Shown: positions 7,883-15,094 of the stretch, in pieces | How positions within the stretch are numbered: position 1 is the first letter of the stretch | How the letters are laid out: each line of letters starts with the position of its first letter | Source of the DNA: an uncultured Treponema sp. | Lineage (GTDB): Bacteria > Spirochaetota > Spirochaetia > Treponematales > Treponemataceae | Direction: 5' to 3' | Assembly: GCA_937877515.1 (NCBI GenBank) | Contig: CALFIX010000036.1 | Span: forward strand, 9,351 to 73,350 | Length of the DNA: 64,000 bases | Notes under the pieces: model-generated | What the model saw: the letters and a program-made list of their open reading frames with translations, nothing else | Databases searched by the model: none | Told to the model about the DNA's origin: nothing | Translations under genes and position numbers: made by a program

Positions 7883-9073
7883 TTAGCTATGTTCCCTAAC
7901 AATTTTACTCATTTCGTCTGCCATGTTTTCCAGCGAAACCTGCTTTTGAACAGCTCCCAGTTCGTAGGCAACCTTTGGCATTCCGTAAACGATAGAGGAT
8001 TTTTCGTCCTGCCCTAATGTCCATGCACCTTGTTTGCGCATTTCTGCAAGTTGGGTAGCTCCGTCGCGGCCCATACCCGTCATTATTATACCAAGAGCAT
8101 GGTTCTGGTAGATTTTTGCAACAGATTCAAAAAGAACGTCTGCACTGGGTCTGTGGCCGTTTCTTTGATCTTCTTTTGAAAGCCGAATAACATTGCAAAG
8201 CGTAGATTTTTCTACAACTATGTGAAAGTCTCCGGGGGCTACATAAATCTGGCCGGGATGTATAAGGTCTCCGTCTTCGGCTTCTTTTACGTTAAGCGGA
8301 CAAATGCGGTCTAATGAAGCTGCAAATTCTTTTGTAAATCCTGCCGGCATGTGCTGAACTACAAGAATTGGACGGCTGAATTTTGGATCGATTTTTGCAA
8401 AAACTTCGCGCAGAGCGTTTGGACCACCTGTAGAAATACCTAATGCAACAATTTCTATGGAAGAAGGAGAGCGCAACTCGTTTATTACAGCTGGTTCTTT
8501 CTTTGTTGACTGCCATAAAGTTGGCGGTATCATGGAGGCCGCACTGGAAGTAGCAGGTTTAACCTTGTCTAAAATGCCTTCTTTTGCAGCAGCACTTTCT
8601 GCCTCTTTGAGCTTTGCCTGCTGCATAAAGAATTCTGGAGGGTAAATTTCCTTACCTTTATTGCGTGCATAACGGCCACCGTAAGAGGCTATGCGTTCTA
8701 TAAGCTCGCTGGAAACAGAAGAAATGTTTGAGGATGTTGAACCGGATGGTTTTGTAATAAAGTCACTCGCTCCAAGTTCCAGACATTGCATGGTTACGGC
8801 AGCGCCTTTTGTTGCAATAGAAGAAAGAATTACAACAGGAATATTTATGCCTTGTTTTTTTCTCTCTTCAAGGAACTGAACTCCTGTCATTTCTGGCATT
8901 TCAATATCTAAAACAATTAAATCCGGATTTAGCTGAGGAATCTTCTGAAGGCAGAATTTTCCATTCATGGCTGTTCCACAAACTTTCATGCCTTCTGTTC
9001 CATCTATAATGCGCGAAATAAGGTTTCTCATTAAAGCTGAGTCATCACAAACTAAAACCTGAATATCATCCAT
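7883..9073 (-). CDS. cheB: Chemotaxis protein-glutamate methylesterase CheB
   Basis: 396 residues. N-terminal receiver domain with DD at 10-11, phospho-acceptor Asp56 (VLDIEMPEMTG) and conserved Lys near 108 (ITKPSG). A linker of about 80 residues is followed by the methylesterase domain with catalytic Ser (ALGISTGGP), His (VVQHMPAGFT) and Asp (IIMTGMGRDGA). It demethylates or deamidates chemoreceptors when phosphorylated by CheA. GAGG lies eight bases before the ATG. It is downstream of cheR, but a terminator-like hairpin separates the two. CheA, CheW and receptors are not in the window. Confidence 0.95.
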   Translation of the reverse strand: MDDIQVLVCDDSALMRNLISRIIDGTEGMKVCGTAMNGKFCLQKIPQLNPDLIVLDIEMPEMTGVQFLEERKKQGINIPVVILSSIATKGAAVTMQCLELGASDFITKPSGSTSSNISSVSSELIERIASYGGRYARNKGKEIYPPEFFMQQAKLKEAESAAAKEGILDKVKPATSSAASMIPPTLWQSTKKEPAVINELRSPSSIEIVALGISTGGPNALREVFAKIDPKFSRPILVVQHMPAGFTKEFAASLDRICPLNVKEAEDGDLIHPGQIYVAPGDFHIVVEKSTLCNVIRLSKEDQRNGHRPSADVLFESVAKIYQNHALGIIMTGMGRDGATQLAEMRKQGAWTLGQDEKSSIVYGMPKVAYELGAVQKQVSLENMADEMSKIVREHS

Positions 9074-9092
9074 AAATTTATCCTCGTTGTTT

Positions 9093-9120
9093 AAAAATAT
9101 CCCCTAGCAAATGCCAGGGG
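9093..9120 (-). terminator. Terminator-like hairpin between cheR and cheB
   Basis: Minus strand: CCCCTGGC pairs with GCTAGGGG (one G-T wobble) around a four-base loop, followed by ATATTTTT. It leaves only 19 bases before the cheB ATG, including its ribosome site. It could attenuate cheB or protect the upstream mRNA end. Confidence 0.65.
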
Positions 9121-9136
9121 AATGTATGAGAGCGTT

Positions 9137-9955
9137 TTATTGCTCGTTTTTCTGATATAGACAAGCCCATTGGGTTTTTAAGAACTCAAATTTTGTGTCC
9201 ATTCCAAAAAGACTTTCTGAGTGTCCAATAAAGAGGTAAGAGTTCTTTGCCATAGAATTCCAGAAACGGTCAATAGTAGCTTTTTGTGCGGCTTCATCAA
9301 AATAAATAAGAACGTTTCGACAGAATACGATGTCTAGGTTTCTGGCACCAGAGTCAAAGCGAAGATTGTGGTAGTCAAAACGAATTGTCTTCATTAGGTC
9401 TGGCTTTACCTGGTAGCCGCCATCAGTTTTTGTAAAGTATGTTGCCAGATAGTTTTGAGGGATTCCTGTAATTCTGGAGTCCTGATAAAAGCCCTGCTGG
9501 CCAACCATAAGAGACTTTAGGGAGATGTCTGAAGCCATTATGTCGAATGTGTACGGAGCTGGAAGCTTGTCTTTTAAAAGCATTGCAATTGTATAGGGCT
9601 CTTCGCCAGTAGAACAACCTGCGCTCCAGATACGAACTTTAGTATCTCCGGTCTTCTTTTTATTTTCTAGAACATGCGGAATTACATAGTTTATGAGTGC
9701 ATCAAAATGCGGTTGGTTACGGAAAAAGCGAGTAAGGTTTGTTGTAATGCTGTCTAGGAAAGTCTTAAATTCACCCTGATCGCTTGTTATTAACTTGTAA
9801 TATTCCTGTAAATCCGTCAAGCCCTTTTCTCTTAAGCGTTCTTTTAGGCGGCTGTCAAGAATAGAGCGGTTAGTTTCTGAGAATGTTATTCCGCTTGAGT
9901 CATAAATAAGTTTGCGAAATTCTTCAAATTGTGAATCTGTAAGCAAGTCTGCCAT
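9137..9955 (-). CDS. cheR: Chemotaxis protein methyltransferase CheR
   Basis: 272 residues. N-terminal helical domain (1-75, FEEFRKLIYDSSGITF) and a class I methyltransferase domain with SAM-binding WSAGCSTGEEPYTIA near 108-122 and FCRNVLIYFD near 220. It methylates receptor glutamates using S-adenosylmethionine and opposes CheB. No ribosome site precedes the ATG; a near-consensus promoter lies eight bases upstream, so the mRNA is predicted to be leaderless. No TPR or pentapeptide-docking extension is seen. Confidence 0.95.
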   Translation of the reverse strand: MADLLTDSQFEEFRKLIYDSSGITFSETNRSILDSRLKERLREKGLTDLQEYYKLITSDQGEFKTFLDSITTNLTRFFRNQPHFDALINYVIPHVLENKKKTGDTKVRIWSAGCSTGEEPYTIAMLLKDKLPAPYTFDIMASDISLKSLMVGQQGFYQDSRITGIPQNYLATYFTKTDGGYQVKPDLMKTIRFDYHNLRFDSGARNLDIVFCRNVLIYFDEAAQKATIDRFWNSMAKNSYLFIGHSESLFGMDTKFEFLKTQWACLYQKNEQ

Positions 9956-9963
9956 ATTCTTTA

Positions 9964-9992
9964 ATTATAAGTCACAAAATTTGATTTGTAAA
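9964..9992 (-). promoter_or_regulatory. Predicted cheR promoter, leaderless arrangement
   Basis: Minus strand TTTACA, 17-base spacer, perfect TATAAT, then eight bases to the cheR ATG. The -35 box lies inside an inverted repeat (AAAATTTG at 9976, CAAATTTT at 9994). Confidence 0.75.
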
Positions 9993-10044
9993 CCAAATTT
10001 TAGAAAACATTAAAATTTGCTTTAAAAATTTTCTTGAAAATTTG
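9976..10044. repeat. Four copies of the 8-mer AAAATTTG upstream of cheR
   Basis: AAAATTTG occurs at 9976-9983, 10012-10019 and 10037-10044, and inverted (CAAATTTT) at 9994-10001. The first three sites are 18 bases apart. They flank and overlap the cheR -35 box. This could be an operator array, an AT-rich activating element, or part of a weak terminator for the upstream peptidase gene. Confidence 0.5.
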
Positions 10045-10046
10045 GT

Positions 10047-11078
10047 CTACTTCCATAAATTTGCAGGATTTACAGTGCGTCCGTTTTTGTAAACTGTAAA
10101 GTGTAAGTGTGGTCCTGTACTCATTCCTGTGCTTCCTACGAGCCCCAAACGGGTATTTGTGTTTACATACTGACCTTTTACAGCCAGAATCTGGCTCATG
10201 TGACCGTAAAGTGTTTTGTATCCGGAGTGATGCTTTACGATTACATAGTTACCGTATACGTCGCTCCAGCCTGCTGTTGTAACAACGCCGTCTAGAGCCG
10301 CATAAATTGGAGTCCCCTTTGCACATGCCATGTCTATACCGTTGTGGAACGTACGTTTTGAGCTGTCAAATGGGCTTGTTCTCCACCCATACCAGGAAGA
10401 GAAGTAATATCTTGTATGTAAAGGACGCTTAAACAAGTCTCCGTTAATTTCCTGCCTTGTAACCCAGTCTAATTCTGCATCAGGAACAAAAATTGTTCTT
10501 CCTGCACTAAGTTTTTCATCCTGCGAAAGATTATTTACAAACGCACACTTTTGAGCATCGACCTTGTATTTTTCTGCTATGGTTTGAGCAGTTTCCTGTC
10601 CAGTGCGGACTGTGTAAAGGATGCCCGGCATGGAAGGAATTTTTAAGTATTGGCCAATCTGAATAAGACGGGAAGCCCTAATGTTATTTACGCTGATTAT
10701 CGTGTCTTGAGTAACTCCAAATTCGTCTGCAATATAGCCAATCATATCGCCTTTTTTTACACGGTATGAAATGTAAGAAAGCTCTTTGTCTTCTGCGTTG
10801 TCTAAAAGAAGTGTTTCTTCGCTTCCGAAGTCAGTAGCAAATTCATCTACATCTTGATTCTTATTTTGAGAAGAAAGTTGCTCTATAGTCAGCTCCGGGT
10901 TTCCGGGGGTCTCTAAACCGCCCTTACCTTTTGAGTTATTGTGGTGCATTACGATTGCCGACGTTGCAAGAACTATTCCTGCCGCACAAACTACAGACAA
11001 AGAGCTTATAAGTCCATATTTAAAATACATACGATTAAGTGAGTTACTATAACATTTTTCTCTTATAATTTCAAACAT
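10047..11078 (-). CDS. LysM/M23 family peptidoglycan endopeptidase
   Basis: 343 residues. One membrane segment (about 21-45, signal anchor), a linker, a LysM domain (about 98-145: YRVKKGDMIGYIADEFGV ... LIQIGQYLKIP), a second LysM-like region, and a C-terminal M23 domain (about 235-343). Zinc ligands are visible: H-x3-D in HNGIDMA and HLH in GPHLHFTVY. It should cleave cross-links in periplasmic peptidoglycan. The ATG overlaps the rlmE stop (TAATG), so the two are translationally coupled. Confidence 0.9.
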   Translation of the reverse strand: MFEIIREKCYSNSLNRMYFKYGLISSLSVVCAAGIVLATSAIVMHHNNSKGKGGLETPGNPELTIEQLSSQNKNQDVDEFATDFGSEETLLLDNAEDKELSYISYRVKKGDMIGYIADEFGVTQDTIISVNNIRASRLIQIGQYLKIPSMPGILYTVRTGQETAQTIAEKYKVDAQKCAFVNNLSQDEKLSAGRTIFVPDAELDWVTRQEINGDLFKRPLHTRYYFSSWYGWRTSPFDSSKRTFHNGIDMACAKGTPIYAALDGVVTTAGWSDVYGNYVIVKHHSGYKTLYGHMSQILAVKGQYVNTNTRLGLVGSTGMSTGPHLHFTVYKNGRTVNPANLWK

Positions 11079-11680
11079 TACTTTTTCCCTAAACCAATTA
11101 GATATGTTTCAAATGATTCTGAACGGCAGGCTTCCGGCTTAAAGCCTTTTGCACTTGTAAAGATTTCCCGCATTTTTTTTAGGAAAGCCTGCTGGTCTCC
11201 GTTTTGAAATATTTTTACGCAAAAGTTTCCGCCGCTTTTTAGCATAACCTGTGCGTACCAGATTGCCATTTCTACAAGAGCTTTACTGCGTGCTGTATCT
11301 ATAACACGATTCCCCGTTGTAAGAGGGGCAGCGTCGCATACAACACAATCGTAGGGTCCTTGCTCTGTTATTTTGTTTCGTATTTCTTCGCTTAAAAGAT
11401 CTCCTTGAAAAAATACAAGGTTGTCTCCGTGAACGTCTTTTGAAAGAGGATTTAAATCTACAGAAACTATTTTACTGGTTGGGTCTACAGTACGTAAAAG
11501 CCATGTTGTCCAGCTTCCCGGGGCGGCTCCTAAGTCTAAAACTGTGTATCCCTTTTTTATAAATCCAAATTTCTGGTCTATTTCCTGAAGTTTATATACA
11601 CTTCGGGCAGGATAACCTTCTTTAAAAGCTTTTTGTGACCAAAAGTCCGGTTTTGCGTAACTATTTTGCTTTGATGGCAT
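11078..11680 (-). CDS. rlmE: 23S rRNA (uridine-2'-O) methyltransferase RlmE/FtsJ
   Basis: 200 residues. RlmE family: ARSVYKLQEIDQK near the N-terminus, SAM motif VLDLGAAPGSW, DAAPLTTG (catalytic Asp), CVKIFQ (catalytic Lys) and ESFETYLIG (catalytic Glu) complete the K-D-K-E set. It methylates the ribose of U2552 of 23S rRNA in E. coli. No clear Shine-Dalgarno precedes the ATG. It is the first gene of a two-gene unit with the M23 peptidase. Confidence 0.93.
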   Translation of the reverse strand: MPSKQNSYAKPDFWSQKAFKEGYPARSVYKLQEIDQKFGFIKKGYTVLDLGAAPGSWTTWLLRTVDPTSKIVSVDLNPLSKDVHGDNLVFFQGDLLSEEIRNKITEQGPYDCVVCDAAPLTTGNRVIDTARSKALVEMAIWYAQVMLKSGGNFCVKIFQNGDQQAFLKKMREIFTSAKGFKPEACRSESFETYLIGLGKK

Positions 11681-11734
11681 ATACTAAAAATCGGCAGTTT
11701 TCAAGGCGACTTTTAGAGCTTTTTTGAGATAAAG

Positions 11735-12184
11735 TTACAGGGCTATTGTGTTTACCTTTTTTATAAAGAAATCAAGATTGAGTCCTATAAATGAAGCACA
11801 GTAACCTACGACGCATAGTGCAAAGATTGCGTAAAATGCAAACATTACTTTGTGGTCTGTTGCTCCTGAGGTGATTATTGTAAAGAAGCTCATTGCAATA
11901 ATCATCAGTAAGCCCATTATTATCCAGCTTGCAAGAGAACCTTTTTGCCTCTTTTCCATGTAGCCAGGTTCTATTTCGTTCATGAGGTTTGTTATTGTGT
12001 CTGACTTTACAGGTGTTTTTATTTTTAATGGAGCACTAGAAAGTTTTTCTGCGTAAGAAAGAGCTTTTATTTCTGCACTGCATTTTTTGCAGCTTATAAG
12101 ATGCATTGAAAGCTTTGCAGGAATCTTCTGATTTTTGTCTAACATGAGGTATTCTTCCATCCATTGTTCGCAGTTCTTTTTCAT
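11735..12184 (-). CDS. Anti-sigma factor, zinc-finger type
   Basis: 149 residues. An N-terminal zinc-binding anti-sigma motif H-x3-C-x2-C is present (His28, Cys32, Cys35 in MHLISCKKC), followed by a linker and two membrane segments (about 84-106 and 115-140). It begins 15 bases after the ECF sigma gene with a GGAG-type ribosome site. It should hold that sigma factor at the membrane until a signal releases it. The short C-terminal part leaves almost no periplasmic domain, so the signal may be sensed in the membrane or cytoplasm. Confidence 0.8.
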   Translation of the reverse strand: MKKNCEQWMEEYLMLDKNQKIPAKLSMHLISCKKCSAEIKALSYAEKLSSAPLKIKTPVKSDTITNLMNEIEPGYMEKRQKGSLASWIIMGLLMIIAMSFFTIITSGATDHKVMFAFYAIFALCVVGYCASFIGLNLDFFIKKVNTIAL

Positions 12185-12199
12185 TTTTACGCTCCTGTG

Positions 12200-12778
12200 T
12201 TATACGTTATAAAAATCTGCAAGCTTTTCGCGCAGTATTTTTTTTGCACGGAAAATATGCGATTTTATTGTATTTAATGGTTTACCGGTTATAATCATAA
12301 TTTCTTCATAAGAGTTGTCATAAAAGAAATACAGGTCTAGGCAAAATGCATAGTCTTCTGGCAGTTCTTTTATGGCTTCTCTGACGGCTTGTTTTGTTAA
12401 AGTACGAATCTGTCTTTCTTCCGGCGTGCTGTCCAGGTCTGGAAGCATGGCTTCGTCAGAAAGTGTTTCGTATTCCTTTTTGCGGTTCTTTGCATTTATG
12501 GCGGTTGTGTAAGCAATGCTTGTTAGCCATGTAGAAAATTTGCTTTCGCCCCTAAATGAAGAAAGGTTTTTGTAAGCCTTAAAAAAAACATCCTGAACAA
12601 AATCTTCTATGTCCTGTTCGTTTTTAAAAAAGCTTTTACCAACTGCCTTTACTCTGTTTTCGTTAAGTGAAACAAGTTCTGCAAAAGACTTATGGTGCCC
12701 CTTTAAACATTCTTTTATGAGATGATTTGTGCGCTTTTGTAATTCTAAGTCTTCCCTAGAAGACGTTATTATTCCCAT
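12200..12778 (-). CDS. ECF-family RNA polymerase sigma factor
   Basis: 192 residues with sigma region 2 (about 25-95: FVQDVFFKAYKNLSSFRGES, STWLTSIAYTTAINAKNRKK) and region 4 (about 125-185: LPEDYAFCLDLYFFYDNSYEEIM, GKPLNTIKSHIFRAKKILREKL). It lacks regions 1 and 3, as in ECF sigmas. Its start overlaps the upstream membrane-protein gene by 23 bases, and the anti-sigma gene follows. A candidate AACTT-N16-TCTAA promoter upstream of the unit suggests it drives its own operon. Confidence 0.92.
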   Translation of the reverse strand: MGIITSSREDLELQKRTNHLIKECLKGHHKSFAELVSLNENRVKAVGKSFFKNEQDIEDFVQDVFFKAYKNLSSFRGESKFSTWLTSIAYTTAINAKNRKKEYETLSDEAMLPDLDSTPEERQIRTLTKQAVREAIKELPEDYAFCLDLYFFYDNSYEEIMIITGKPLNTIKSHIFRAKKILREKLADFYNV

Positions 12779-13127
12779 TTTTGCTAGATTCTGATTTATT
12801 GGAACTTGTTAATTTATAGAATATTATAAGCATTATGCCAATTGCAAGAGGAATAAGACCGCCTAACATGGCCCAGGTTTTTCCTTCCAAAAGAGCAAAC
12901 ATGGCTGTAAGAACAAGTCCGACACCTATAAGACAAAGTCCAAATAATAATGTAAAAGCCCTCCAGTTAAATTTTACCGGAGTGTATGAATTGTTTTTTA
13001 TTCTTTGTTTTATTTCGTGATGTCTCCAAAGAATGGCAAAAAAAACTATAGTGGCCCCAAAAACTATGCCAACAATTGGGATTATAGCAATTATTACTTG
13101 AGCTGCCGGGGTAAGACTTGTGTCCAT
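12756..13127 (-). CDS. Small three-helix membrane protein in the sigma operon
   Basis: 123 residues, three hydrophobic segments (about 10-34, 54-76, 83-104) separated by a basic loop (RHHEIKQRIKNN), and a Ser/Asn/Lys-rich cytoplasmic tail. It resembles DUF6249-type membrane proteins often found next to ECF sigma/anti-sigma pairs. AGGAG lies before the ATG. It overlaps the sigma gene, so it is likely a third component of the same signalling unit; the role is not known. Confidence 0.72.
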   Translation of the reverse strand: MDTSLTPAAQVIIAIIPIVGIVFGATIVFFAILWRHHEIKQRIKNNSYTPVKFNWRAFTLLFGLCLIGVGLVLTAMFALLEGKTWAMLGGLIPLAIGIMLIIFYKLTSSNKSESSKNGNNNVF

Positions 13128-13155
13128 AAAGTGCTCCTATTTTCTCTTACCTTTT

Positions 13156-13183
13156 TTAGACACAACGAGCCTTTAAAAGTTGC
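13156..13183 (-). promoter_or_regulatory. Candidate ECF-type promoter
   Basis: On the minus strand GCAACTT, then 16 bases, then TCTAA. This resembles the GAACTT-N16-TCTGA pattern of RpoE-type sigma factors and lies 30 bases upstream of the first gene of the ECF operon. It suggests autoregulation; the match is imperfect. Confidence 0.35.
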
Positions 13184-13190
13184 TTAAGAT

Positions 13191-13700
13191 TTATTCAAAG
13201 AAAATGTATTCGTTAAAATATATGCCGCGAAGCTTTCCAAGCACTAATTCTGCATTTATAAGACTTAAAAGTTCCTCTTTTACGGCTTTTTCGCCAATAC
13301 TTCTAAGTTCTTTAATGGTGTGACGTGAAAAAAAGTCAGTAATGATGGCCCTTTCTTTTTTTTCTTTTTGAGCAATTTCTTCAAAGAGTATGGTGTCTCC
13401 TTCCGGGTAAGAAAACCATGGCTCAATTATTACAAGTACCCCGTTTTCATCCTGCGATTCTGGCTTTGTAGTGGCTCTAATTTGACCTATGTCTGTGTAG
13501 GCAGTTAGATTTTCACTTGTCCGTCTGCTTTTGTTTATTATTTTTTGTGGAGTTGGATCTGAGTGCCTGAAGTTATCTGTAGGAGAGTTTTTATTTTTCA
13601 CTAAAGTAAGTATGCTCCCCATTACAATTATAACTGCAATAGCTATGGCAATGAGGGTGAGAATTTTTTGAAGTTTTTTTACAAACAACTCTCTTTGCAT
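13191..13700 (-). CDS. FliL-like flagellar basal-body-associated protein
   Basis: 169 residues: a single N-terminal membrane helix (about 10-34), a disordered linker, and a C-terminal domain with FliL features (IEPWFSYPEGDTILFEEIAQKEKKER ... IKELRSIGEKAVKEELLSLINAEL ... VYFNEY-like ending). FliL proteins sit around the stator of the flagellar motor. It starts four bases after hflX, so it is cotranscribed. Spirochaetes often have more than one FliL; the main flagellar operon is not here, so this is likely a paralogue. Confidence 0.7.
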   Translation of the reverse strand: MQRELFVKKLQKILTLIAIAIAVIIVMGSILTLVKNKNSPTDNFRHSDPTPQKIINKSRRTSENLTAYTDIGQIRATTKPESQDENGVLVIIEPWFSYPEGDTILFEEIAQKEKKERAIITDFFSRHTIKELRSIGEKAVKEELLSLINAELVLGKLRGIYFNEYIFFE

Positions 13701-13704
13701 ATTA

Positions 13705-15027
13705 TTACTTTACCAAATATGGCATTAAAAGTGCAAGGGTTCTTGTAGAAGCTTTTTTAATAACTTTATCTGTAAGAGAGTCTTTTTCTTCTGAAATTGT
13801 TCCTGGAATGCGTGCCGTAAAATGGATGCCGTCTTCTAGCCATTCTTCATTTAGAATTGTGCCACCCTTTCTTGCATTTTCCAGTAAATCAGTTCTGTTA
13901 AACGGAAGAATAAACGTGCTTTCTGTTCCCAAAAGATTTTCTTTAATGCTTTCCAAAAGCTCTTCAAAACCTTCTTGCGTTTTTGCACTGACTTTTACAG
14001 ATGAAGGAAAATAAGCGTCCAGCTCAGAAAGTTTTTCATGATCATCCTTTACCTTATCAATTTTATTAAGCACTATGATTGAGTTAACTTTATTTGCATC
14101 TATTTCTTTTAGAACCTTTAAGACTTGAGTGTATTGCTCTTTACAGTGGGCGTCTCCTGCATCTACAACAATTAAAAGTAAATCTGCATAAGAAGCTTCT
14201 TCCAGAGTAGATTTAAAAGATTCAATTAAAGTGTGCGGAAGGTTTGAAATAAAACCTACTGTGTCTGTAAGAAGTACAGAACTCCCCTCGGAAATAGAAA
14301 GTTTTCTTGTCGTCGGGTCGAGTGTTGCAAAAAGCTTGTCTTCTACAAAGGCTTCTGCCCCCGTAAGTGCGTTTAAGAGGCTGGATTTACCTGCGTTTGT
14401 GTAGCCTACAAGTGCACAAGACGCTGTTTTGGTTCTTTCTCTTTGTTTTCTTTGTGTTTCGCGGTTAATTTTTACCTGCGAAAGTTCTTTTTTTATTTGA
14501 ATTATTTTGTCTTCTATTTGGCGTCTGTCTAATTCCAGCTGGGTTTCTCCAGAGCCTTTTGTTCCGTAAGAACCACCTCTTTGGCGCGAAAGGTCTCCGT
14601 AGGTATGGCTTAAGCGGGGTAGAGAATATTTTAGCTTTGCAAGTTCTACCTGAAGCTGTGCTTCTTTTGTTTGTGCTCTCTGTGCAAAAATTCTTATGAT
14701 AACTTCGTTTCTGTCAAAACAGTTTATTCCTGTAAGTTTTTCCCAGTTGCGCTGTTTTCTTGGGTCTAACTCCCAGTCAAAAATAATGCAGTCAGCGAAT
14801 ATTTCCTTTGCAAGAGCTTCTATTTCTGAAACCTTACCGCTTCCGATGCCATAAGCAGGATTTGGTTCCATGTGTGTAAGGGACAGCGTTTTTACAACTT
14901 CCATACCCAGGGTGTCTACAAGTCCGCATAATTCTTTAAGCGAAGAACCATTTGTTTTTTTATCTTCAGGAGAGCCAATTAACAGGCATTTTGCTTTTGT
15001 CTCTTGCTCAGATTTAATATCTATCAT
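13705..15027 (-). CDS. hflX: GTPase HflX
   Basis: 440 residues. N-terminal HflX domain, the RGGSYGTKGSGETQLELDRR-type hinge, coiled coil, and a G domain with G1 GYTNAGKSS, G3 DTVGF and G4 LNKID. HflX splits stalled ribosomes after stress. The start at 15027 (MIDIKSEQ) is chosen over longer frames because a TTTCCA-N17-TATACA promoter ends nine bases upstream. The gene is divergent from the sensor-like gene at 15095 and is followed by the fliL-like gene. Confidence 0.92.
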   Translation of the reverse strand: MIDIKSEQETKAKCLLIGSPEDKKTNGSSLKELCGLVDTLGMEVVKTLSLTHMEPNPAYGIGSGKVSEIEALAKEIFADCIIFDWELDPRKQRNWEKLTGINCFDRNEVIIRIFAQRAQTKEAQLQVELAKLKYSLPRLSHTYGDLSRQRGGSYGTKGSGETQLELDRRQIEDKIIQIKKELSQVKINRETQRKQRERTKTASCALVGYTNAGKSSLLNALTGAEAFVEDKLFATLDPTTRKLSISEGSSVLLTDTVGFISNLPHTLIESFKSTLEEASYADLLLIVVDAGDAHCKEQYTQVLKVLKEIDANKVNSIIVLNKIDKVKDDHEKLSELDAYFPSSVKVSAKTQEGFEELLESIKENLLGTESTFILPFNRTDLLENARKGGTILNEEWLEDGIHFTARIPGTISEEKDSLTDKVIKKASTRTLALLMPYLVK

Positions 15028-15036
15028 ATTATTAGA

Positions 15037-15065
15037 TGTATAACGTAAAATTTTTTCTTTGGAAA
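15037..15065 (-). promoter_or_regulatory. Predicted hflX promoter
   Basis: Minus strand TTTCCA, 17 bases, TATACA, then nine bases to the ATG without a ribosome site. Confidence 0.45.
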
Positions 15066-15094
15066 GAGCCACGTAAGGAGATTTTCTTAAATAA

